From Cercis canadensis (Eukaryota > Streptophyta > Magnoliopsida > Fabales > Fabaceae), in assembly GCA_003255065.1 (NCBI GenBank), contig QAOA01000553.1, forward strand, positions 506,264-570,263: DNA of 64,000 bases. The letters run 5' to 3'. The translations under genes and the position numbers were made by a program. Within the stretch, counting starts at the first letter, position 1. Each line of letters starts with the position of its first letter. Under the pieces are notes generated by a model. The model was not told where the DNA came from and made no database searches. It was given only the letters and a program-made list of their open reading frames with translations. Positions 30,722 to 42,705 of the stretch are shown one piece after another.

Positions 30722-31358
30722 CTAACAAGGAATACATAAACTCTAACAAGTGCAAGACTAAAAATCTGTATCCATTCTTTTCCAATGTTTTAGTAGTTGA
30801 CTAGTAATACATATGGACTGGTGATGGCAGTATATGTTTAGAATCTCGATATTTCTTGGAAAATGTGATAAAAGATTTATCATGGTTTGCATATAGTTTT
30901 GATTGTGTGATATTTTCTCTGTTCTTTATACGATGATTTTTCAAATAACTGATTGAATCCTTATAAGTAATTAAGCATGGACCTCTATTTGTTTGTTAGG
31001 AGACATCAAATTTCAAAAGGCCAGAAATCAGTTATTGTATTAATATTTTTTAAATCTATATTTACTTGTTTTGTAGCATTTGCTTTTGCAATAGTACCAG
31101 CATGCTGTTGAAAATCACATTGTTATCACCTTCATTTTAGATGTGACTGGGCTCTGGATGATGAATTCCTTACCAGATAATACTTGCATGCTTTATTCTT
31201 TATTAAAAAAAAATTATTCCTGATTTCTTCTTTCCTTCAGGGTTACTGGTGAATTCAAGCTCCATCTTGTTACACTTACTCCTCTTATTAGTACTTCTGA
31301 AACTGAATGTCTTGAAGGCTCTCAAGAACAAACCATAATCATATATTGATTGTTTAAA

Positions 31359-34300
31359 ATGTCTTCATGTTCAAATGCACGCTCAACAAAAGTTGACTTT
31401 GCCAAGAATCAAAATGCGTTCTTGTCTACCAAACCCCATGAAAGGAAATTGGGGGAGGATAGGGAAGAAGAAGAAGAGGAGGAGGAGGAGGAGGAAGATG
31501 AAGATGCAGATTTCAATCCCTTTCTAAAGGAAACCCCATCACAAGAAGCATCTTCAAGTTTAAGTTCTGAAGTTGATGGTTTGGATGCTGATGTTGTCAA
31601 CAGTGGGTTATCAAAGTTAATCAGTAAGGAGCAGATTTGTGCTGTTGGAGATTCTGAGCATGGTGAGGAGGAAAGTATTATGCAATCAACATTTTCTGCT
31701 GAAGGAACATGTGAAAAGGAATTGAAAAGGAATGATATGTGTAACTCTATAAAGAGAAAATCAGCTTTGATCTCTTTATCTGATATTGAAACTAATCAAG
31801 AGAAGGACAATGGCTTAAGTGTTGAGACTGAAGGTACCGAAGTTAGGATAGGACAATTAAGTAATGCAACAAAATCCCGGAGTCCGGTTATAGAAATAGA
31901 TAATGAGGATGCTATCTGTATGCGCACCAGGGCTCGCTATTCACTTGCAAGTTTTACTCTTGATGAACTTGAGACTTTTCTTCAAGAGACTGATGATGAT
32001 GATGATCTTCAGAATGTTGATGATGAAGAAGAGTATAGGAAATTTCTGGCAGCTGTTTTACAGGGTGGTGATGGTGATGGTGATGGTCTGTCTACTCATG
32101 AAAATGAAAATGTTGATGATGAAGATGAGGATAATGATGCAGACTTTGAGGTAGAACTTGAAGAGTTACTGGAGAGTGACATTGATGAAAATGCAGCAGC
32201 TAAAACCCGAAAGGAGTTAGATGGAGCTGGACGACGACCAGAGACTAGACAAAATAAGCGGCAGAAGGCCTCTTCCCAATGTGAGAAAAAGATTTTAGGA
32301 CAAGTCAAGAGGCCATTGCGTCCCCTTTTGCCAAGTTTGCTTAATGGACTGCCTGCACCAGGAAAAAATTTAATGCCTGAAGCTGCTTTGAGCTTTCGAT
32401 CTTCCACCTCAGGAATTGGTCTTGTAAATGGATTTACTCCCCAACAGATTGGCCAGTTGTACAGTTTGATCCATGAGCATGTGCAACTTCTTATTCAGGT
32501 ATTTTCTTTGTCGATCCTTGATCCTTCCCGGCAACAAATTGCTTCTCAGGTTCAATGTTTGCTTTTTGAGTTGCTTCACAAACGGGATGACGTATTAGCT
32601 CTGAAAAGTGTACCATATCCTAGTACTTGCTTTTCTCCATCATATGTTTGCTCGTCTGTGTCCAATGCCAAATTTGCCCCAACCCAGTGCAACATAGAAT
32701 CTGCTTCTATATATGATGCACAAAGAATGTGTCTTCCTCAATCCAATCAGATCCCTTCTGAAGGAAGATGTGAGTATAATTTGAACAGGCAAAGAAGTTC
32801 TTTCCAAGATAATGAGGGTTTTTGGTGGATTCCTTTTGTGAGAGGCCCTGTAATATCTATTCTGGATGTTTCTCCTCTTAATTTAGTTGGAAGATATGTG
32901 GATGACGTTTATTCTGGTAAGTCATATTAAAGGACTCAAGTATTCTTCATGCTTTGCCATTATATACGGATTCAGAGGAATAACCTTTACATACTTAGGT
33001 ATTTGTTTAAAATTTCTTTTACAGCTGTCCAAGCAAGTCGAAAGCGTTACTTGGAATCTGGTTCTGATATTCGTGTTGAAAAGGAACCTCTCTTTCCTTA
33101 TTTTCCATCATTACTTGAAGCTAATAGCAAAGTTTCAAGTGCACCAGTCTCCACAGCTGCTAATACAGGCCCAACTTCACCCGGTCAACAACCACCTAAG
33201 AAAACATTAGCAGCCATGCTTGTTGAAAGTACCAAGAAGCAATCAATTGCTTTAGTGCCAAAGGAAATTGCAAAGTTAACTCAGAGATTTTTTCCCTTGT
33301 TCAATCTGGCATTATTCCCACACAAGCCACCTCCTCCAGCAGTTGTAAATAGGGTACTTTTTACTGATTCAGAGGATGAGTGAGTCGCATGCCTTCTTCT
33401 CTAGCTTCTAACCAACTGCATTAAATGCTTTTACTGCAATGATGTTTGATCTTCATTCTGGTTACTTGCTATTATCAACATGTATCCATATTTATTTATT
33501 TATTAAGTTTAGATGCAATTTATTATGTCAATGATATCAAGGTTCATCAAATTGATGGGTTGTTACTTGTTGGATTTGTGTATTCTGAGTTGGTCATGAT
33601 GCTAGCAAGACTTTATCGCTCATGAGTCATGTCCATCTTCTCTCAAATAAAAAGATGAGTGTTTGTCATTTTATGCTTGTTCTAATAATTCAAGAACTTT
33701 CTTGTTAAATCTGAAGGTATGTTTTAGTTGTTGTTTTATGAATAGCATTTAGAAATAAGAAATTAAAAGAACAAATTAATTGGTTGTGAACTTGTGATGT
33801 TTAGGAGTGGAAGGCAATGCTTGACTAGGAAACGTTTTCTTGTGTTTTTACAGTGGAGAAATGAAGTTGGTGGATGTCATAAGGTGGAGGCTAGAGAAGT
33901 TGGAATCTAGGACTTGAAATAATTTGAAAATCTGCATATATTGGTTAAAATGGGGATTCTTTCTGTGTATGGTGCAACAATTCATTCTTGGAAGTCAAGT
34001 GTTCACATGCAGTTTTTGGTTGTAAGATTTTAGTATGGATGGTATATTTGTTTCAGCAGTCTTCTAACTTTTCTCGGATGAAGATCATATATTGATTTTC
34101 TGAATTTGATGCTTTTCTATTTCTTTGTTTGCTATTTATCAATCCTACATTTAAGCACATGTGTGCAAGAAAAAGACCTTGTAATGTTCAGTCATCTTAA
34201 ATAAGTTGAGTGTATTTTTCAGCCTCAGAATGTCTGTTGGCCTATTTTGGTCTCAATGAGGTATAAGACAATTAAGTGTTATAATGTTCTCTCTTTCTCT

Positions 34301-37300
34301 CTTATGTGCTTCATTTTTTGCAGCTAAGTACCCTTTTCTTGCATAGCCAATTTCTGAAGTATGGGAATTTTTTTTTTTTTAATTTGACTTACTTATATAT
34401 TATGCGTGTTTTTGATTTATTGCATTGGATTAAAACAGGCTTGTGGAGGTCACATTGTCTTCATTTTGGATTTTATTGCAGGTTATTAGCCTTAGGATTA
34501 ATGGAATACAATACAGATTGGAAGGCAATTCAACAACGTTTTCTTCCTTGCAAATCTAAGCATCAGGTGAATAACATTACAGACTATGTTTCTAAAAACA
34601 GATTTTATTGGTAATTGTTTATTGAATGGCATGTTGGTGCTCCTTTATGCTATATGCGTTACTATTATGCTCTCTTGTGAAGGAGTGGAGACACCATCTC
34701 TGTTCTATATAGTTCCTGCTGAGTTTTTTGAATTTAAATGTAATGTTCAGTTGGAAAATGTAAATCAACTGTCTATGGTAGTATGGTGGCAAATCTGTCA
34801 TAACCTATTTTATATGGTATGGGATGCTTTGGTTACAGATATTTGTGAGGCAGAAAAATCGTTGCTCTTCGAAAGCACCAGAAAATCCAATAAAGGTAAA
34901 TTTATATGCTCAAGCCTATATGATAAATTATATTGAGGAATCTAATTTGTGTGTTAAATGGTAGGCAGAACAGTTTTTTAGAAATCATAAATATATAAGA
35001 ATATGTTTTTATGATTGTTGTCTTTTCTCTCTCTCTTTCTCTCTGTGTCTATTTTTATACTTACAAATTGAAAGTAGTGATGCTCATGCTGACACTTCAT
35101 AATTCTTCATCATGGTCTTTTATATTTATAGTTATCTGATTAGGTGTTGCTTAATTCTTTGTTAGATCATCTGATATTCCTGTCTTGAGAATGGTTTTCA
35201 GATGTCTTAGATATACTACACATTCTATGTTTTTTAAAATAAATTTTAATAGAAGAAGAATTCATTAAAATAGAGGAAATAAGATTTTTATGTTTGAGGA
35301 TATCTTATTCTCCTAGGACTAGCCCAAAAAACAAAAAAAAAAAAAAAAAAANAAAAAAAAAAAAAAAAAAAAAAAGAGGAAGGGAGACATTAGCGTAAAA
35401 GGGCTCTTCAATCCCTTTGGATATCTGACAAAGCAAACCCTTAAAGAAACCAAATCTACAAGGTGCCGAGAAATTTGCTTTATCTTATAATAGAGATAAG
35501 CACTAGAACCATTGGCTAAAAATTCTAGCATTGTGCCCAAGCCAGATTGTATATTAGACTATGCATGTATTAGTGGACCTGGGTTTGTCTAGCATATAGG
35601 GAGCCAGAGTCTGCACGGTTATGTAATTCATATGAGCGTTGATATTATTGTTCTACTGCTTTATTTAGGCAGTTCGGAGAATGAAAACTTCTTCCCTGAC
35701 TGCAGAGGAGATAGCATGCATCCAGGAGGTAATTTATTCAACAGCATCTTAGGATTTTAAATTTCTTAAACTGTTTTCTCTGACTGATAGCATTATGACT
35801 TGCCAATGTATGACCTAAAACATGCAGGGACTTAAGGTTTATAAATTTGATTGGACATCGGTATGGCAATATATGGTTCCACATAGAGATCCATCCTTGC
35901 TTCCACGTCAGTGGCGTGTTGCAATTGGGACGCAGAAGTCATATAAGCAAGATGCGTCAAAAAGGGAGAGGCGAAGGTTGTATGAGTCAAAAAGAAGAAG
36001 GCTGAAATCTGCAGCTTTGGAAAACTGGCAAGATATATCTGATAAAGAGGTTTGTTATTGTATGAAGCTGAGAAGCCTGTTTAGACATTTTATTTCGTCT
36101 CTGGTCTTGCCCATATATAACATGAAATGCCGTTATGGTTATCTGAAATGTAGCATTAGGTGATGGCATGAATGGCTTCTGTTGAGTAATACACACTAGA
36201 GAAGATCAGTCTAGAATTCCTATATGCTAACTTGGCTCATATATGTAGATTTACCTAAACTTTAACATTATTGTCTAGGATCTTCTTTGGGGTTAAAACA
36301 TATAGGATTTGTAGCAAGAAAAATAAATCAAGTTAAAAATTGCCATGGTACTGGTAGAGATACCAATAGGTAATATTGAAGTCTGACTTGATTCCTTTAG
36401 TATATAAATATGTAACAACCTTTTTCAGTCATATGTGCTTGACCTGTGCAAAATAACCTCTCACCTCTGCATTAGAGTTCATCAAAATATAATCAATGGT
36501 GAGGCTAGTGGCTTGGTTTGGGAGAACTAATTTAGTTTATCTGGGCTTTTCAATGGGTGATTGTGCCTTCATTTAGCATATCTGAGCTTTTTGATGGGTG
36601 ATTGAGGATTTTGTTTCACATATATTGGATTTATTTTCGGAGTCTCTTCGAATTTACTGCAGGAGTGCCAGGCAGAGAATGCTGGTGGGGAGATCAGTGG
36701 TGCAGAGAATTGCACGGATAATCCAGGTGTTGCTTATGTCCACCAGGCATTTCTGGCAGATTGGAGGCCTGATACATATACTCTCAGTTGTTCTGGACAT
36801 TTACCCCCTCATTCCAGAGAAGAAAACCTTGTCAATGATGCAATGTCACGTGAGGATACTCATTATAGAGGTCAACAACATGATTGTGTTGTATGTGGAC
36901 ATGCTCAATCTCAGATGGGTTATAAGCCTGCATTTCAATCTGTATCCAAGCTTTCCCAATTTCCTCATAGTTCATCTAACTTAAGGAGCGATATACATTG
37001 TGCTCCAACTGCCATCCAACCTAAGAACCCAGTTTTTGACACGACCGCCTCAAGCTCCAAATACTATTATCGACCGTATCGATCTCGTAGAGTAAGTAGC
37101 ACTCACTTGGTGAGATTAGCACCAGATTTGCCGCCTGTAAATCTCCCTCCATCTGTTCGTGTAGTTTCTCAGGCAGCCTTTAAAGGTTATCAGTCTGGGA
37201 CATCTAAGATTTACCCTGTTGGAGGTGGTAATGTTACTGGTAAAAAAGATAATTCTGCTTCTCAAATTCCTCATTCTGAGAAATTGGGAACCATTCATCC

Positions 37301-39392
37301 AGATAAAGGTACAAGGACTACTCTGAAAGACAGTGTCACAGGTTCTCAACTAGAAAGACCTGGCACTGTTAGGGGCAGATCTGTTGTGGCAGAAAAAGGC
37401 ACTAGTACTGATCTCCAGATGCATCCTTTATTGTTCCAGACCCCTGAAAATGGAAATGTGCCTTATTATCCATTGAGATTTAGTTCTGGCATTCCTAGTT
37501 CCTTCAGTTTCTTTTCAGGAACCCAACCACAATTAAATCTGAGTCTCTTCCATAATCCTCATCAACAAAACCATGTTGGTTGCTCTAGCAGGTCCTTGAA
37601 GTCTAAAGATTCCACTTCAATGTCAGGTGGCATTGACTTCCATCCACTTCTGCAGAAATATAATGACATGCAATTTCAAAGTACTTCTGATGCTATGGAG
37701 ACGACGTCTCAGGATAATAGTAGTGGTGGCATGCCAGCTTTGACAAATAGATCGTCTAACCTTAATGAGAAACCAAATGAACTTGACTTGGAAATTCACC
37801 TAAATTCAGCATCTGGAAGGGAAAAATTTGTGAAAAGTAAAGAATTAAAGACACATGATCCAATGGGATCAACAAAGACTGCAGCCTTTTGTGGAACATC
37901 AGTGAAACCTCAAGAGAGTAGTGCTCCATGTGGTCAGCAGGGTGAAAAGAATCCTACAGTTATTAGTAGCAAGCTAGCTTCATGTGTCCATCCGTTGGCT
38001 GTTGCGGATGATAACATCAGCAGCTGTGAGGTGGATGATATTGGTGATGAGTCTCATCCTGAGATTGTAATGGAACAGGAAGAGTTGAGTGACTCTGAAG
38101 AAGATATTGAAGAGCATGTGGAGTTTGAGTGTGAGGAGATGGCTGATTCTGAAGGAGAGGATGGTTCTGGCTGTGATGAAAATCTTGAGGTGCAAAATAA
38201 GGTGATTCACTTTATCTTTGCCTTTTTTCTACTTCATTCAAAGAAAAAAAAAAAGAATTTTTTTTTACCAAAATTTGTGGTTAACTACAAATAAATAATT
38301 TGAGTACGGATTTTGCCTAAATGTGGTCCTTAGTATAAACTATAGTGCTTCACTCTTTTTGTTAGTTTATTACTACTGAAATAATGATATTGAGGTAAAC
38401 TTTTTTAAGATCATAAATTGCACATACACAAATACACTTCTAGTAGAGCCTTGCAGTGAGTTGTTAGATCAAGTTGGACTTTTTGGTTGTTATTTATTTA
38501 TCCCTTCTGTCATCCTGTTTTGACAATAATTAACCATATCAGTGGCAACGTCTGCTTTCGAGCCATAGTTACCTTAAAATTTTATTCAGGTTTGCCTCAT
38601 GCCTATATAGAGAGATGATTTATCAAGGTTTTCAGCATGTTTTGTTGCTTCTTAATTCATGACCACCTGATGGCTGATGCACTGGGGACCAATTTTTGGA
38701 TTTTCGTTAACTAAAAATCTTTTATTTCAATGCGTGTTTGGTCATTTCTGTTTGCTTTGCTGTCCTCTATCATGTTTAAGGTAAACATCTCCTTGTTGTT
38801 AAATGTAGCTGATTCATATTTTGAGCTAATTATTTTCAATATATATTTTTTAATTGTAATAATTTTCCTTTTTGACTATCTGTTTTCATAGGAGGTCCCA
38901 ACTTCTGCAGTAGAAAATGTTGTAAAGAATACAGCTGCTAAGGAAAATTTATGTGAACCAGGGGCCAATTCTGATTCTCAAGTTGATAAAGATTTATCTC
39001 TAAATGGTTCAAGGACACTAAAAATGGCTTTGAGTGGTGAAAGGAAGGTTGATGAAAGTTGTCCTTCATGGTTAAGTTTAGATTCATGTAGGGTCAGCAA
39101 TCCTGTGCTTTCAAAGACTAAACATGAAGGGGATATAATTGGTGAAGCTCCAGCTTCTGGAAACTTTGCATTGTCTCGCCCTAGTCGATGCTGCAAGAAG
39201 ACAAAATCCTTCAGCAAAGCAGTCACAGAGGATGGACACGCTATGGACATGGTAGAACAGCTAACCCTGGGTCCCCTCGTGGCTGCCACCCCAAGAAAAT
39301 CCAGGAAGTGCCCAGGTAAAATGAATGCAAGTTTAAATATAGGTTTGACTGTTGAGAGTTCCAGCCATGATGTTAATCATAAGGATGGTTGA
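31359..39392 (+). CDS. GON-4-like nuclear protein with tandem SANT/Myb-like domains
   Basis: Exons: 31359-32916, 33025-33379, 34482-34566, 34839-34895, 35669-35728, 35828-36049, 36663-38201, 38892-39392. All phases agree and give 1458 residues. The N-terminus has long Glu/Asp runs and FNPFLKETPS. Residues about 359-410 (FTPQQIGQLYSLIHEHVQLL) form a conserved helical block. Two SANT/Myb-like units follow, near 637-700 (ALGLMEYNTDWKAIQQRFLP) and 695-750 (EEIACIQEGLKVYKFDWTSV). The next segment, RQWRVAIGTQKSYK, is basic and typical of the family. The rest is Ser-rich and low complexity, with a second acidic block near 1265. GON-4-like proteins are nuclear and linked to transcriptional repression and cell-cycle control in animals; the plant role is inferred. 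Intron 4 holds a long poly-A tract. Exon 2's donor gtgagt was chosen because reading through gives an immediate stop. Confidence 0.88.
35331..35376. repeat. Poly-A tract in intron 4 with an unresolved base
   Basis: About 45 A residues are interrupted only by an early c and by the N at 35352. The run could be the tail of a retroposed fragment lying upstream of it, but I see no recognisable element body. Homopolymer length is likely unreliable. Confidence 0.8.
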
Positions 39393-40019
39393 TTGATGCA
39401 CCGTCTGAACTAACTGAGATTATTTACAATGTCCATAATGGTAGTTTAGGCATCTATCAATATTGCACTTGGGAAAGGATAATAGTTTATGAAAGCTCAA
39501 GTGCTGCAGGCAAAAGGAAAATTGATGTTCCTTGATAGTTTCTCAGCACTCCCCAAGAATTGCGACTTCTGATTTCTACAATTACTGACGAGGGTCCAAG
39601 GGGTTTACACTATGTAAATATGTTATGAAATGTCATGGGTAAATTTTGACTTGCCCATGTTTACTGAGCAAGTTGTATAGAGTTTGTTTTGTATTTGTCC
39701 ATTGTCTCTTCATGGTGTAATTGATTAGTTGTATAGAGTTGTTTCTGAAACCATTTTGCTGTTAGTTTAGGCTCTTGACTGCAATGCAAAGGAAAAAGGA
39801 TTTACCCACCGTGCTGAGCTGATAAGAAATCGATGTTAAATGCTCGATGACCTTAAAGTGTATATCAAAATGGGGTGAGTTAATCATTCAATTTATCAAT
39901 GCTCTACTTGATTTGGTAATTACAGAGACTGTCTTCTCTCTTGCAAACTTATGGACTACTGTTTAGAAACTACTGCTCTTGGGACAGAAAGATCAGATTG
40001 TTCAACCAAACAGTTAGGA
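39393..40019. other. 3' flank of the GON-4-like gene
   Basis: Probable 3' UTR followed by intergenic DNA. No other feature is seen. Confidence 0.5.
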
Positions 40020-42258
40020 TTAGTTTACGTTAAGATGAAATTTTAGTTTTTTTTTTTATTTTAACAACTTGAATTTTTTGGTCTATCTATTTTAAAAATA
40101 AACAATTTAGTTATTTTGTATTTATAAAATGTGCAATTTTGATCATTCTGTTATTTCACAAATTTAGTTTAAGGTGTAAAGTTCTCTAATTTACAATTGA
40201 CCAAGTCTACAATACCAATGACATAAAATAGGCACTGGTGCAAAGATTATTAAATCACTATTCAATTATCCACTTGGCCTAATAAATGGCTGAGATGGTT
40301 TGATGGGCAAACCTGGTATTTCTAATAATAACATAGTACCTTAATATTTTTGTTAAATTATAGTTTAACCCCATTTTTTTTGAGTCATTTGATAAAGCAT
40401 AATTTAGTCCAAGAAAATTTTAACTAGACTATAGATATTGTCCAAGGAACATTTGTGAAGATATATTTGGACATTAATTATACTGCACGTGTTAAGTGAA
40501 TTTTGGCTAAATATGTCAACTTTATTGCTTTTTGTTTGGGGGTTACTTTTTGGGTTTTCCAGTTTGTGTACTTCAGGTGCATGTGGTGGATTTTCCATGG
40601 AAGCAGCAGTTGGAATTGAGGATAATGATGAGGGGAAGGTTGAAGACTGTGGAGTTGAAAGAAGTAGCTCTGCTTTGTCTTTCCCCAAGCAGATTGCCAA
40701 CCCAGTTGTTTACAAGCTTGTTCGGGTATATTTTGAGTTACATATAGTTTCAGCTTTGTGAATGTATATTGAAAATGCAATGCATTGAGTTTTGTCTGCT
40801 CAAGATACAGAAGATTTCTAAAATTTTTTCTGCTACCAATCACCATACGGATTTTGTTGACTATATTGATATGTGCTAAAAACTGAGCTGAATGCAACAA
40901 GAAGCAAGTTAATGGTGTTTCACGTATGGTGTGTCTTAGTGCTCCACCATATATGCCAAATATCATTCAAGCATTTCAACAAACACTCCGTAGACATTCA
41001 ACAAAACACATATTTTCTAAGCCAAACCAAGTATATCATACTTCCAAATGACCAATTTTCAATCAATAGCACTTAAATATTAGATAAGGGTAACCGAAAG
41101 TCAGGAATTGAATTGCGGCCTTTCCGCTGTTAACACTTAATTGCAGATATGAGACCAGTAAGAGCGGATTCAAGGCAGGCAAGTCCCGTGGCTTTGCTAG
41201 CTCACCCCAAAGGTGGTCCTCGCTCTGCTCTCCTCTTGTCAGGAACAAAGACTACTTTATAGGCCCACTCCCTTCCTTAATCAGAGGAATATCGGCGTTT
41301 CGACGGCGAGACTTTCATTCCTGTCTTTTTAGCGTATAAACTTGCAAGTTCGGGAGCTGAATCATCGTAGAAAATGAAATCAATCCTCATGATTTGCATG
41401 GGAAGAATGGGTTCGTCAAAACCGGGTGGAAAGGGAAGGGACCAAGCTCGGAGTAAGCTGTAGACTTTCGGTTGTTTTAAATAAGCTCCGAAGCGCTTAT
41501 GGGGAGTGTGCTAGTATAGAGGTGGCGAAATCGGGGAGGGGAGATGAAGAAATTGTGAAAGTGAGTGATTAAAGGAGAAAATTAGATGTATGGAGGTGTA
41601 TGTGTGTATAGGTTGATGTGTGTGTGAAGTGAAGAGAAGAAAATGAAGATGGAGAAGAAGAACGCGAGCGTGAGAATGATGGAGGAGAAGAGAAAAACGT
41701 GTGTTTTTGGTTAGTGGGGAACAAGAGTAAATACCAAAATATAATTAACCGTTTATAGATAATATTCAGTTATGATATCTAAATTATATACGTGGCTTAA
41801 TCTCAGTCATTTATTGATCTTTGTATTGATACCCATTTTGTATCATTGGTATTGTAGACTTGGCTTTTACAATTTTATTGTTCAGATTGAAGAGTTACAT
41901 CTTAAAAATCTATCTACAAAATTTTAGCTCAACTTAACGGTGAGATTCAGTTCAAAATATAAAAACTATAAGTTTTCATCTAACCACATATTTAGATTTG
42001 TTCATTATTAGATCGAGCTTAAATTTTATGGATAAGTTCACAAGACGTAACTTTTCAATATAAATGGTGAGATTATGAATCAAAAAATTTTACACCTTGA
42101 AATAGACTTAAGAAATTTTAGCTTAAAGATAAAAGGATTAAAATTACACATTTTATGAATATAGAATGACTAAATTATTCATTTTTAAAATAGAGGAACG
42201 AACAAATTTAAATTGTTAAAATAGGATGACCAAAATTATAATTAAACCAACAAAAAAT
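40020..42258. mobile_element. Pack-MULE-like element with long inverted ends
   Basis: The left end (about 40020-40235: 'attttaacaacttgaa', 'tattttaaaaataaacaatttag', 'ataaaatgtgcaattttgatc', 'aaggtgtaaagttct', 'aagtctacaataccaatgac') recurs in reverse complement at the right end (about 41835-42258). The right arm is longer, because it keeps about 200 bp that the left arm has lost. A separate single-ended relative lies at 51082-51340. Between the arms are gene-like pieces unrelated to transposition, including a first exon with a good donor (40597-40725). No transposase is visible. Mutator-like elements that capture gene pieces (Pack-MULEs) have this layout. The exact ends and a 9-bp target duplication could not be confirmed by eye. 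Confidence 0.6.
40597..40725 (+). pseudogene. Orphan first-exon fragment inside the Pack-MULE-like element
   Basis: An ATG-initiated 43-codon stretch (MEAAVGIEDNDEGKVEDCGV..., ending NPVVYKLVR) stops exactly at a GT donor (cgg|gtatat). The acidic, Ser-rich start followed by a conserved-looking end is typical of a real 5' exon. No continuation exon is found before the copia element begins, so the fragment appears cut off from its parent gene. I cannot name the parent. It lies between the inverted arms, which suggests capture. Confidence 0.45.
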
Positions 42259-42329
42259 ATTTAAATTCATTTTTGCTGCTTTACACACTGACACACACAT
42301 TCTTATATACAACTAATAGAGAGCATTTT

Positions 42330-42654
42330 TGTTGAGAGTAGAGTATTGACTATAACACTAATATACCAGTTAGTGTATATTAGTAATATACCAGTTAGTA
42401 TTAGTTACAGTAGCATATGCGTATCAGTTAGCATTAGTTACATAGCAGAAGGTTAGTTTTGTAATTAGCTCTACATGCAGTGACTCAGCATGCAGTTATA
42501 AATGTCAGGCTGCACCTCTTGCCACGTGGATTATCTATCACATGTCATAACAAACTTGTAACTGAACTCTGCTCAATCCATTCTATATAAGGATGGCAGT
42601 TTATTCATTTCAGAATCATCAATAATCAAATTCAGCTTTACTTCTCAATTTGCA
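42330..42654 (+). repeat. 5' LTR of the copia element
   Basis: Starts tgttgagagtagag and ends caatttgca, giving the usual TG...CA ends and about 325 bp. It carries internal duplicates ('ataccagttagt' twice, 'cagttagcattagttac'-like units). A TATA-like tctatataaggatgg near 42582 would serve as the promoter. Confidence 0.8.
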
Positions 42655-42657
42655 ATA

Positions 42658-42670
42658 TGGTATCAGAGCC
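42658..42670 (+). other. Primer-binding site (initiator tRNA-Met)
   Basis: tggtatcagagcc lies three bases after the LTR. It is the standard plant copia primer site complementary to the 3' end of initiator tRNA-Met, and it supports the LTR boundary. Confidence 0.92.
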
Positions 42671-42705
42671 TTCACTTTTCTGTAGAGTCTAACTATCATT
42701 CAATC

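Larger units (their letters stand above)
29041..31358. other. Divergent promoter region and 5' UTR of the GON-4-like gene
   Basis: The region separates the R3-MYB (minus) from the GON-4-like gene (plus). A T/C-rich stretch at about 30140-30315 ending ttttcgag before gttctg looks like a 5' UTR exon. A clear acceptor (ttccttcag at 31231-31240) precedes a leader that runs into the ATG at 31359. An intron in the leader is therefore likely. Two open stretches of unknown status (29832-30038, 30380-30721) lie inside. Confidence 0.5.

Noticed and set aside
31409..31600. Minus-strand Ser-rich frame
   Set aside because: It is the complement of the acidic Glu/Asp codon run of the GON-4-like protein.
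33380..33383. Stop codon ending the frame after TDSEDE in the GON-4-like gene
   Set aside because: The donor gtgagt starts at 33380, and joining to 34482 continues with the SANT domain.
41063..41248. Minus-strand frame and possible SINE within the Pack-MULE-like element
   Set aside because: The B-box-like gcaattcaattcc is a poor match and no A-box is convincing; the frame shows no protein features.
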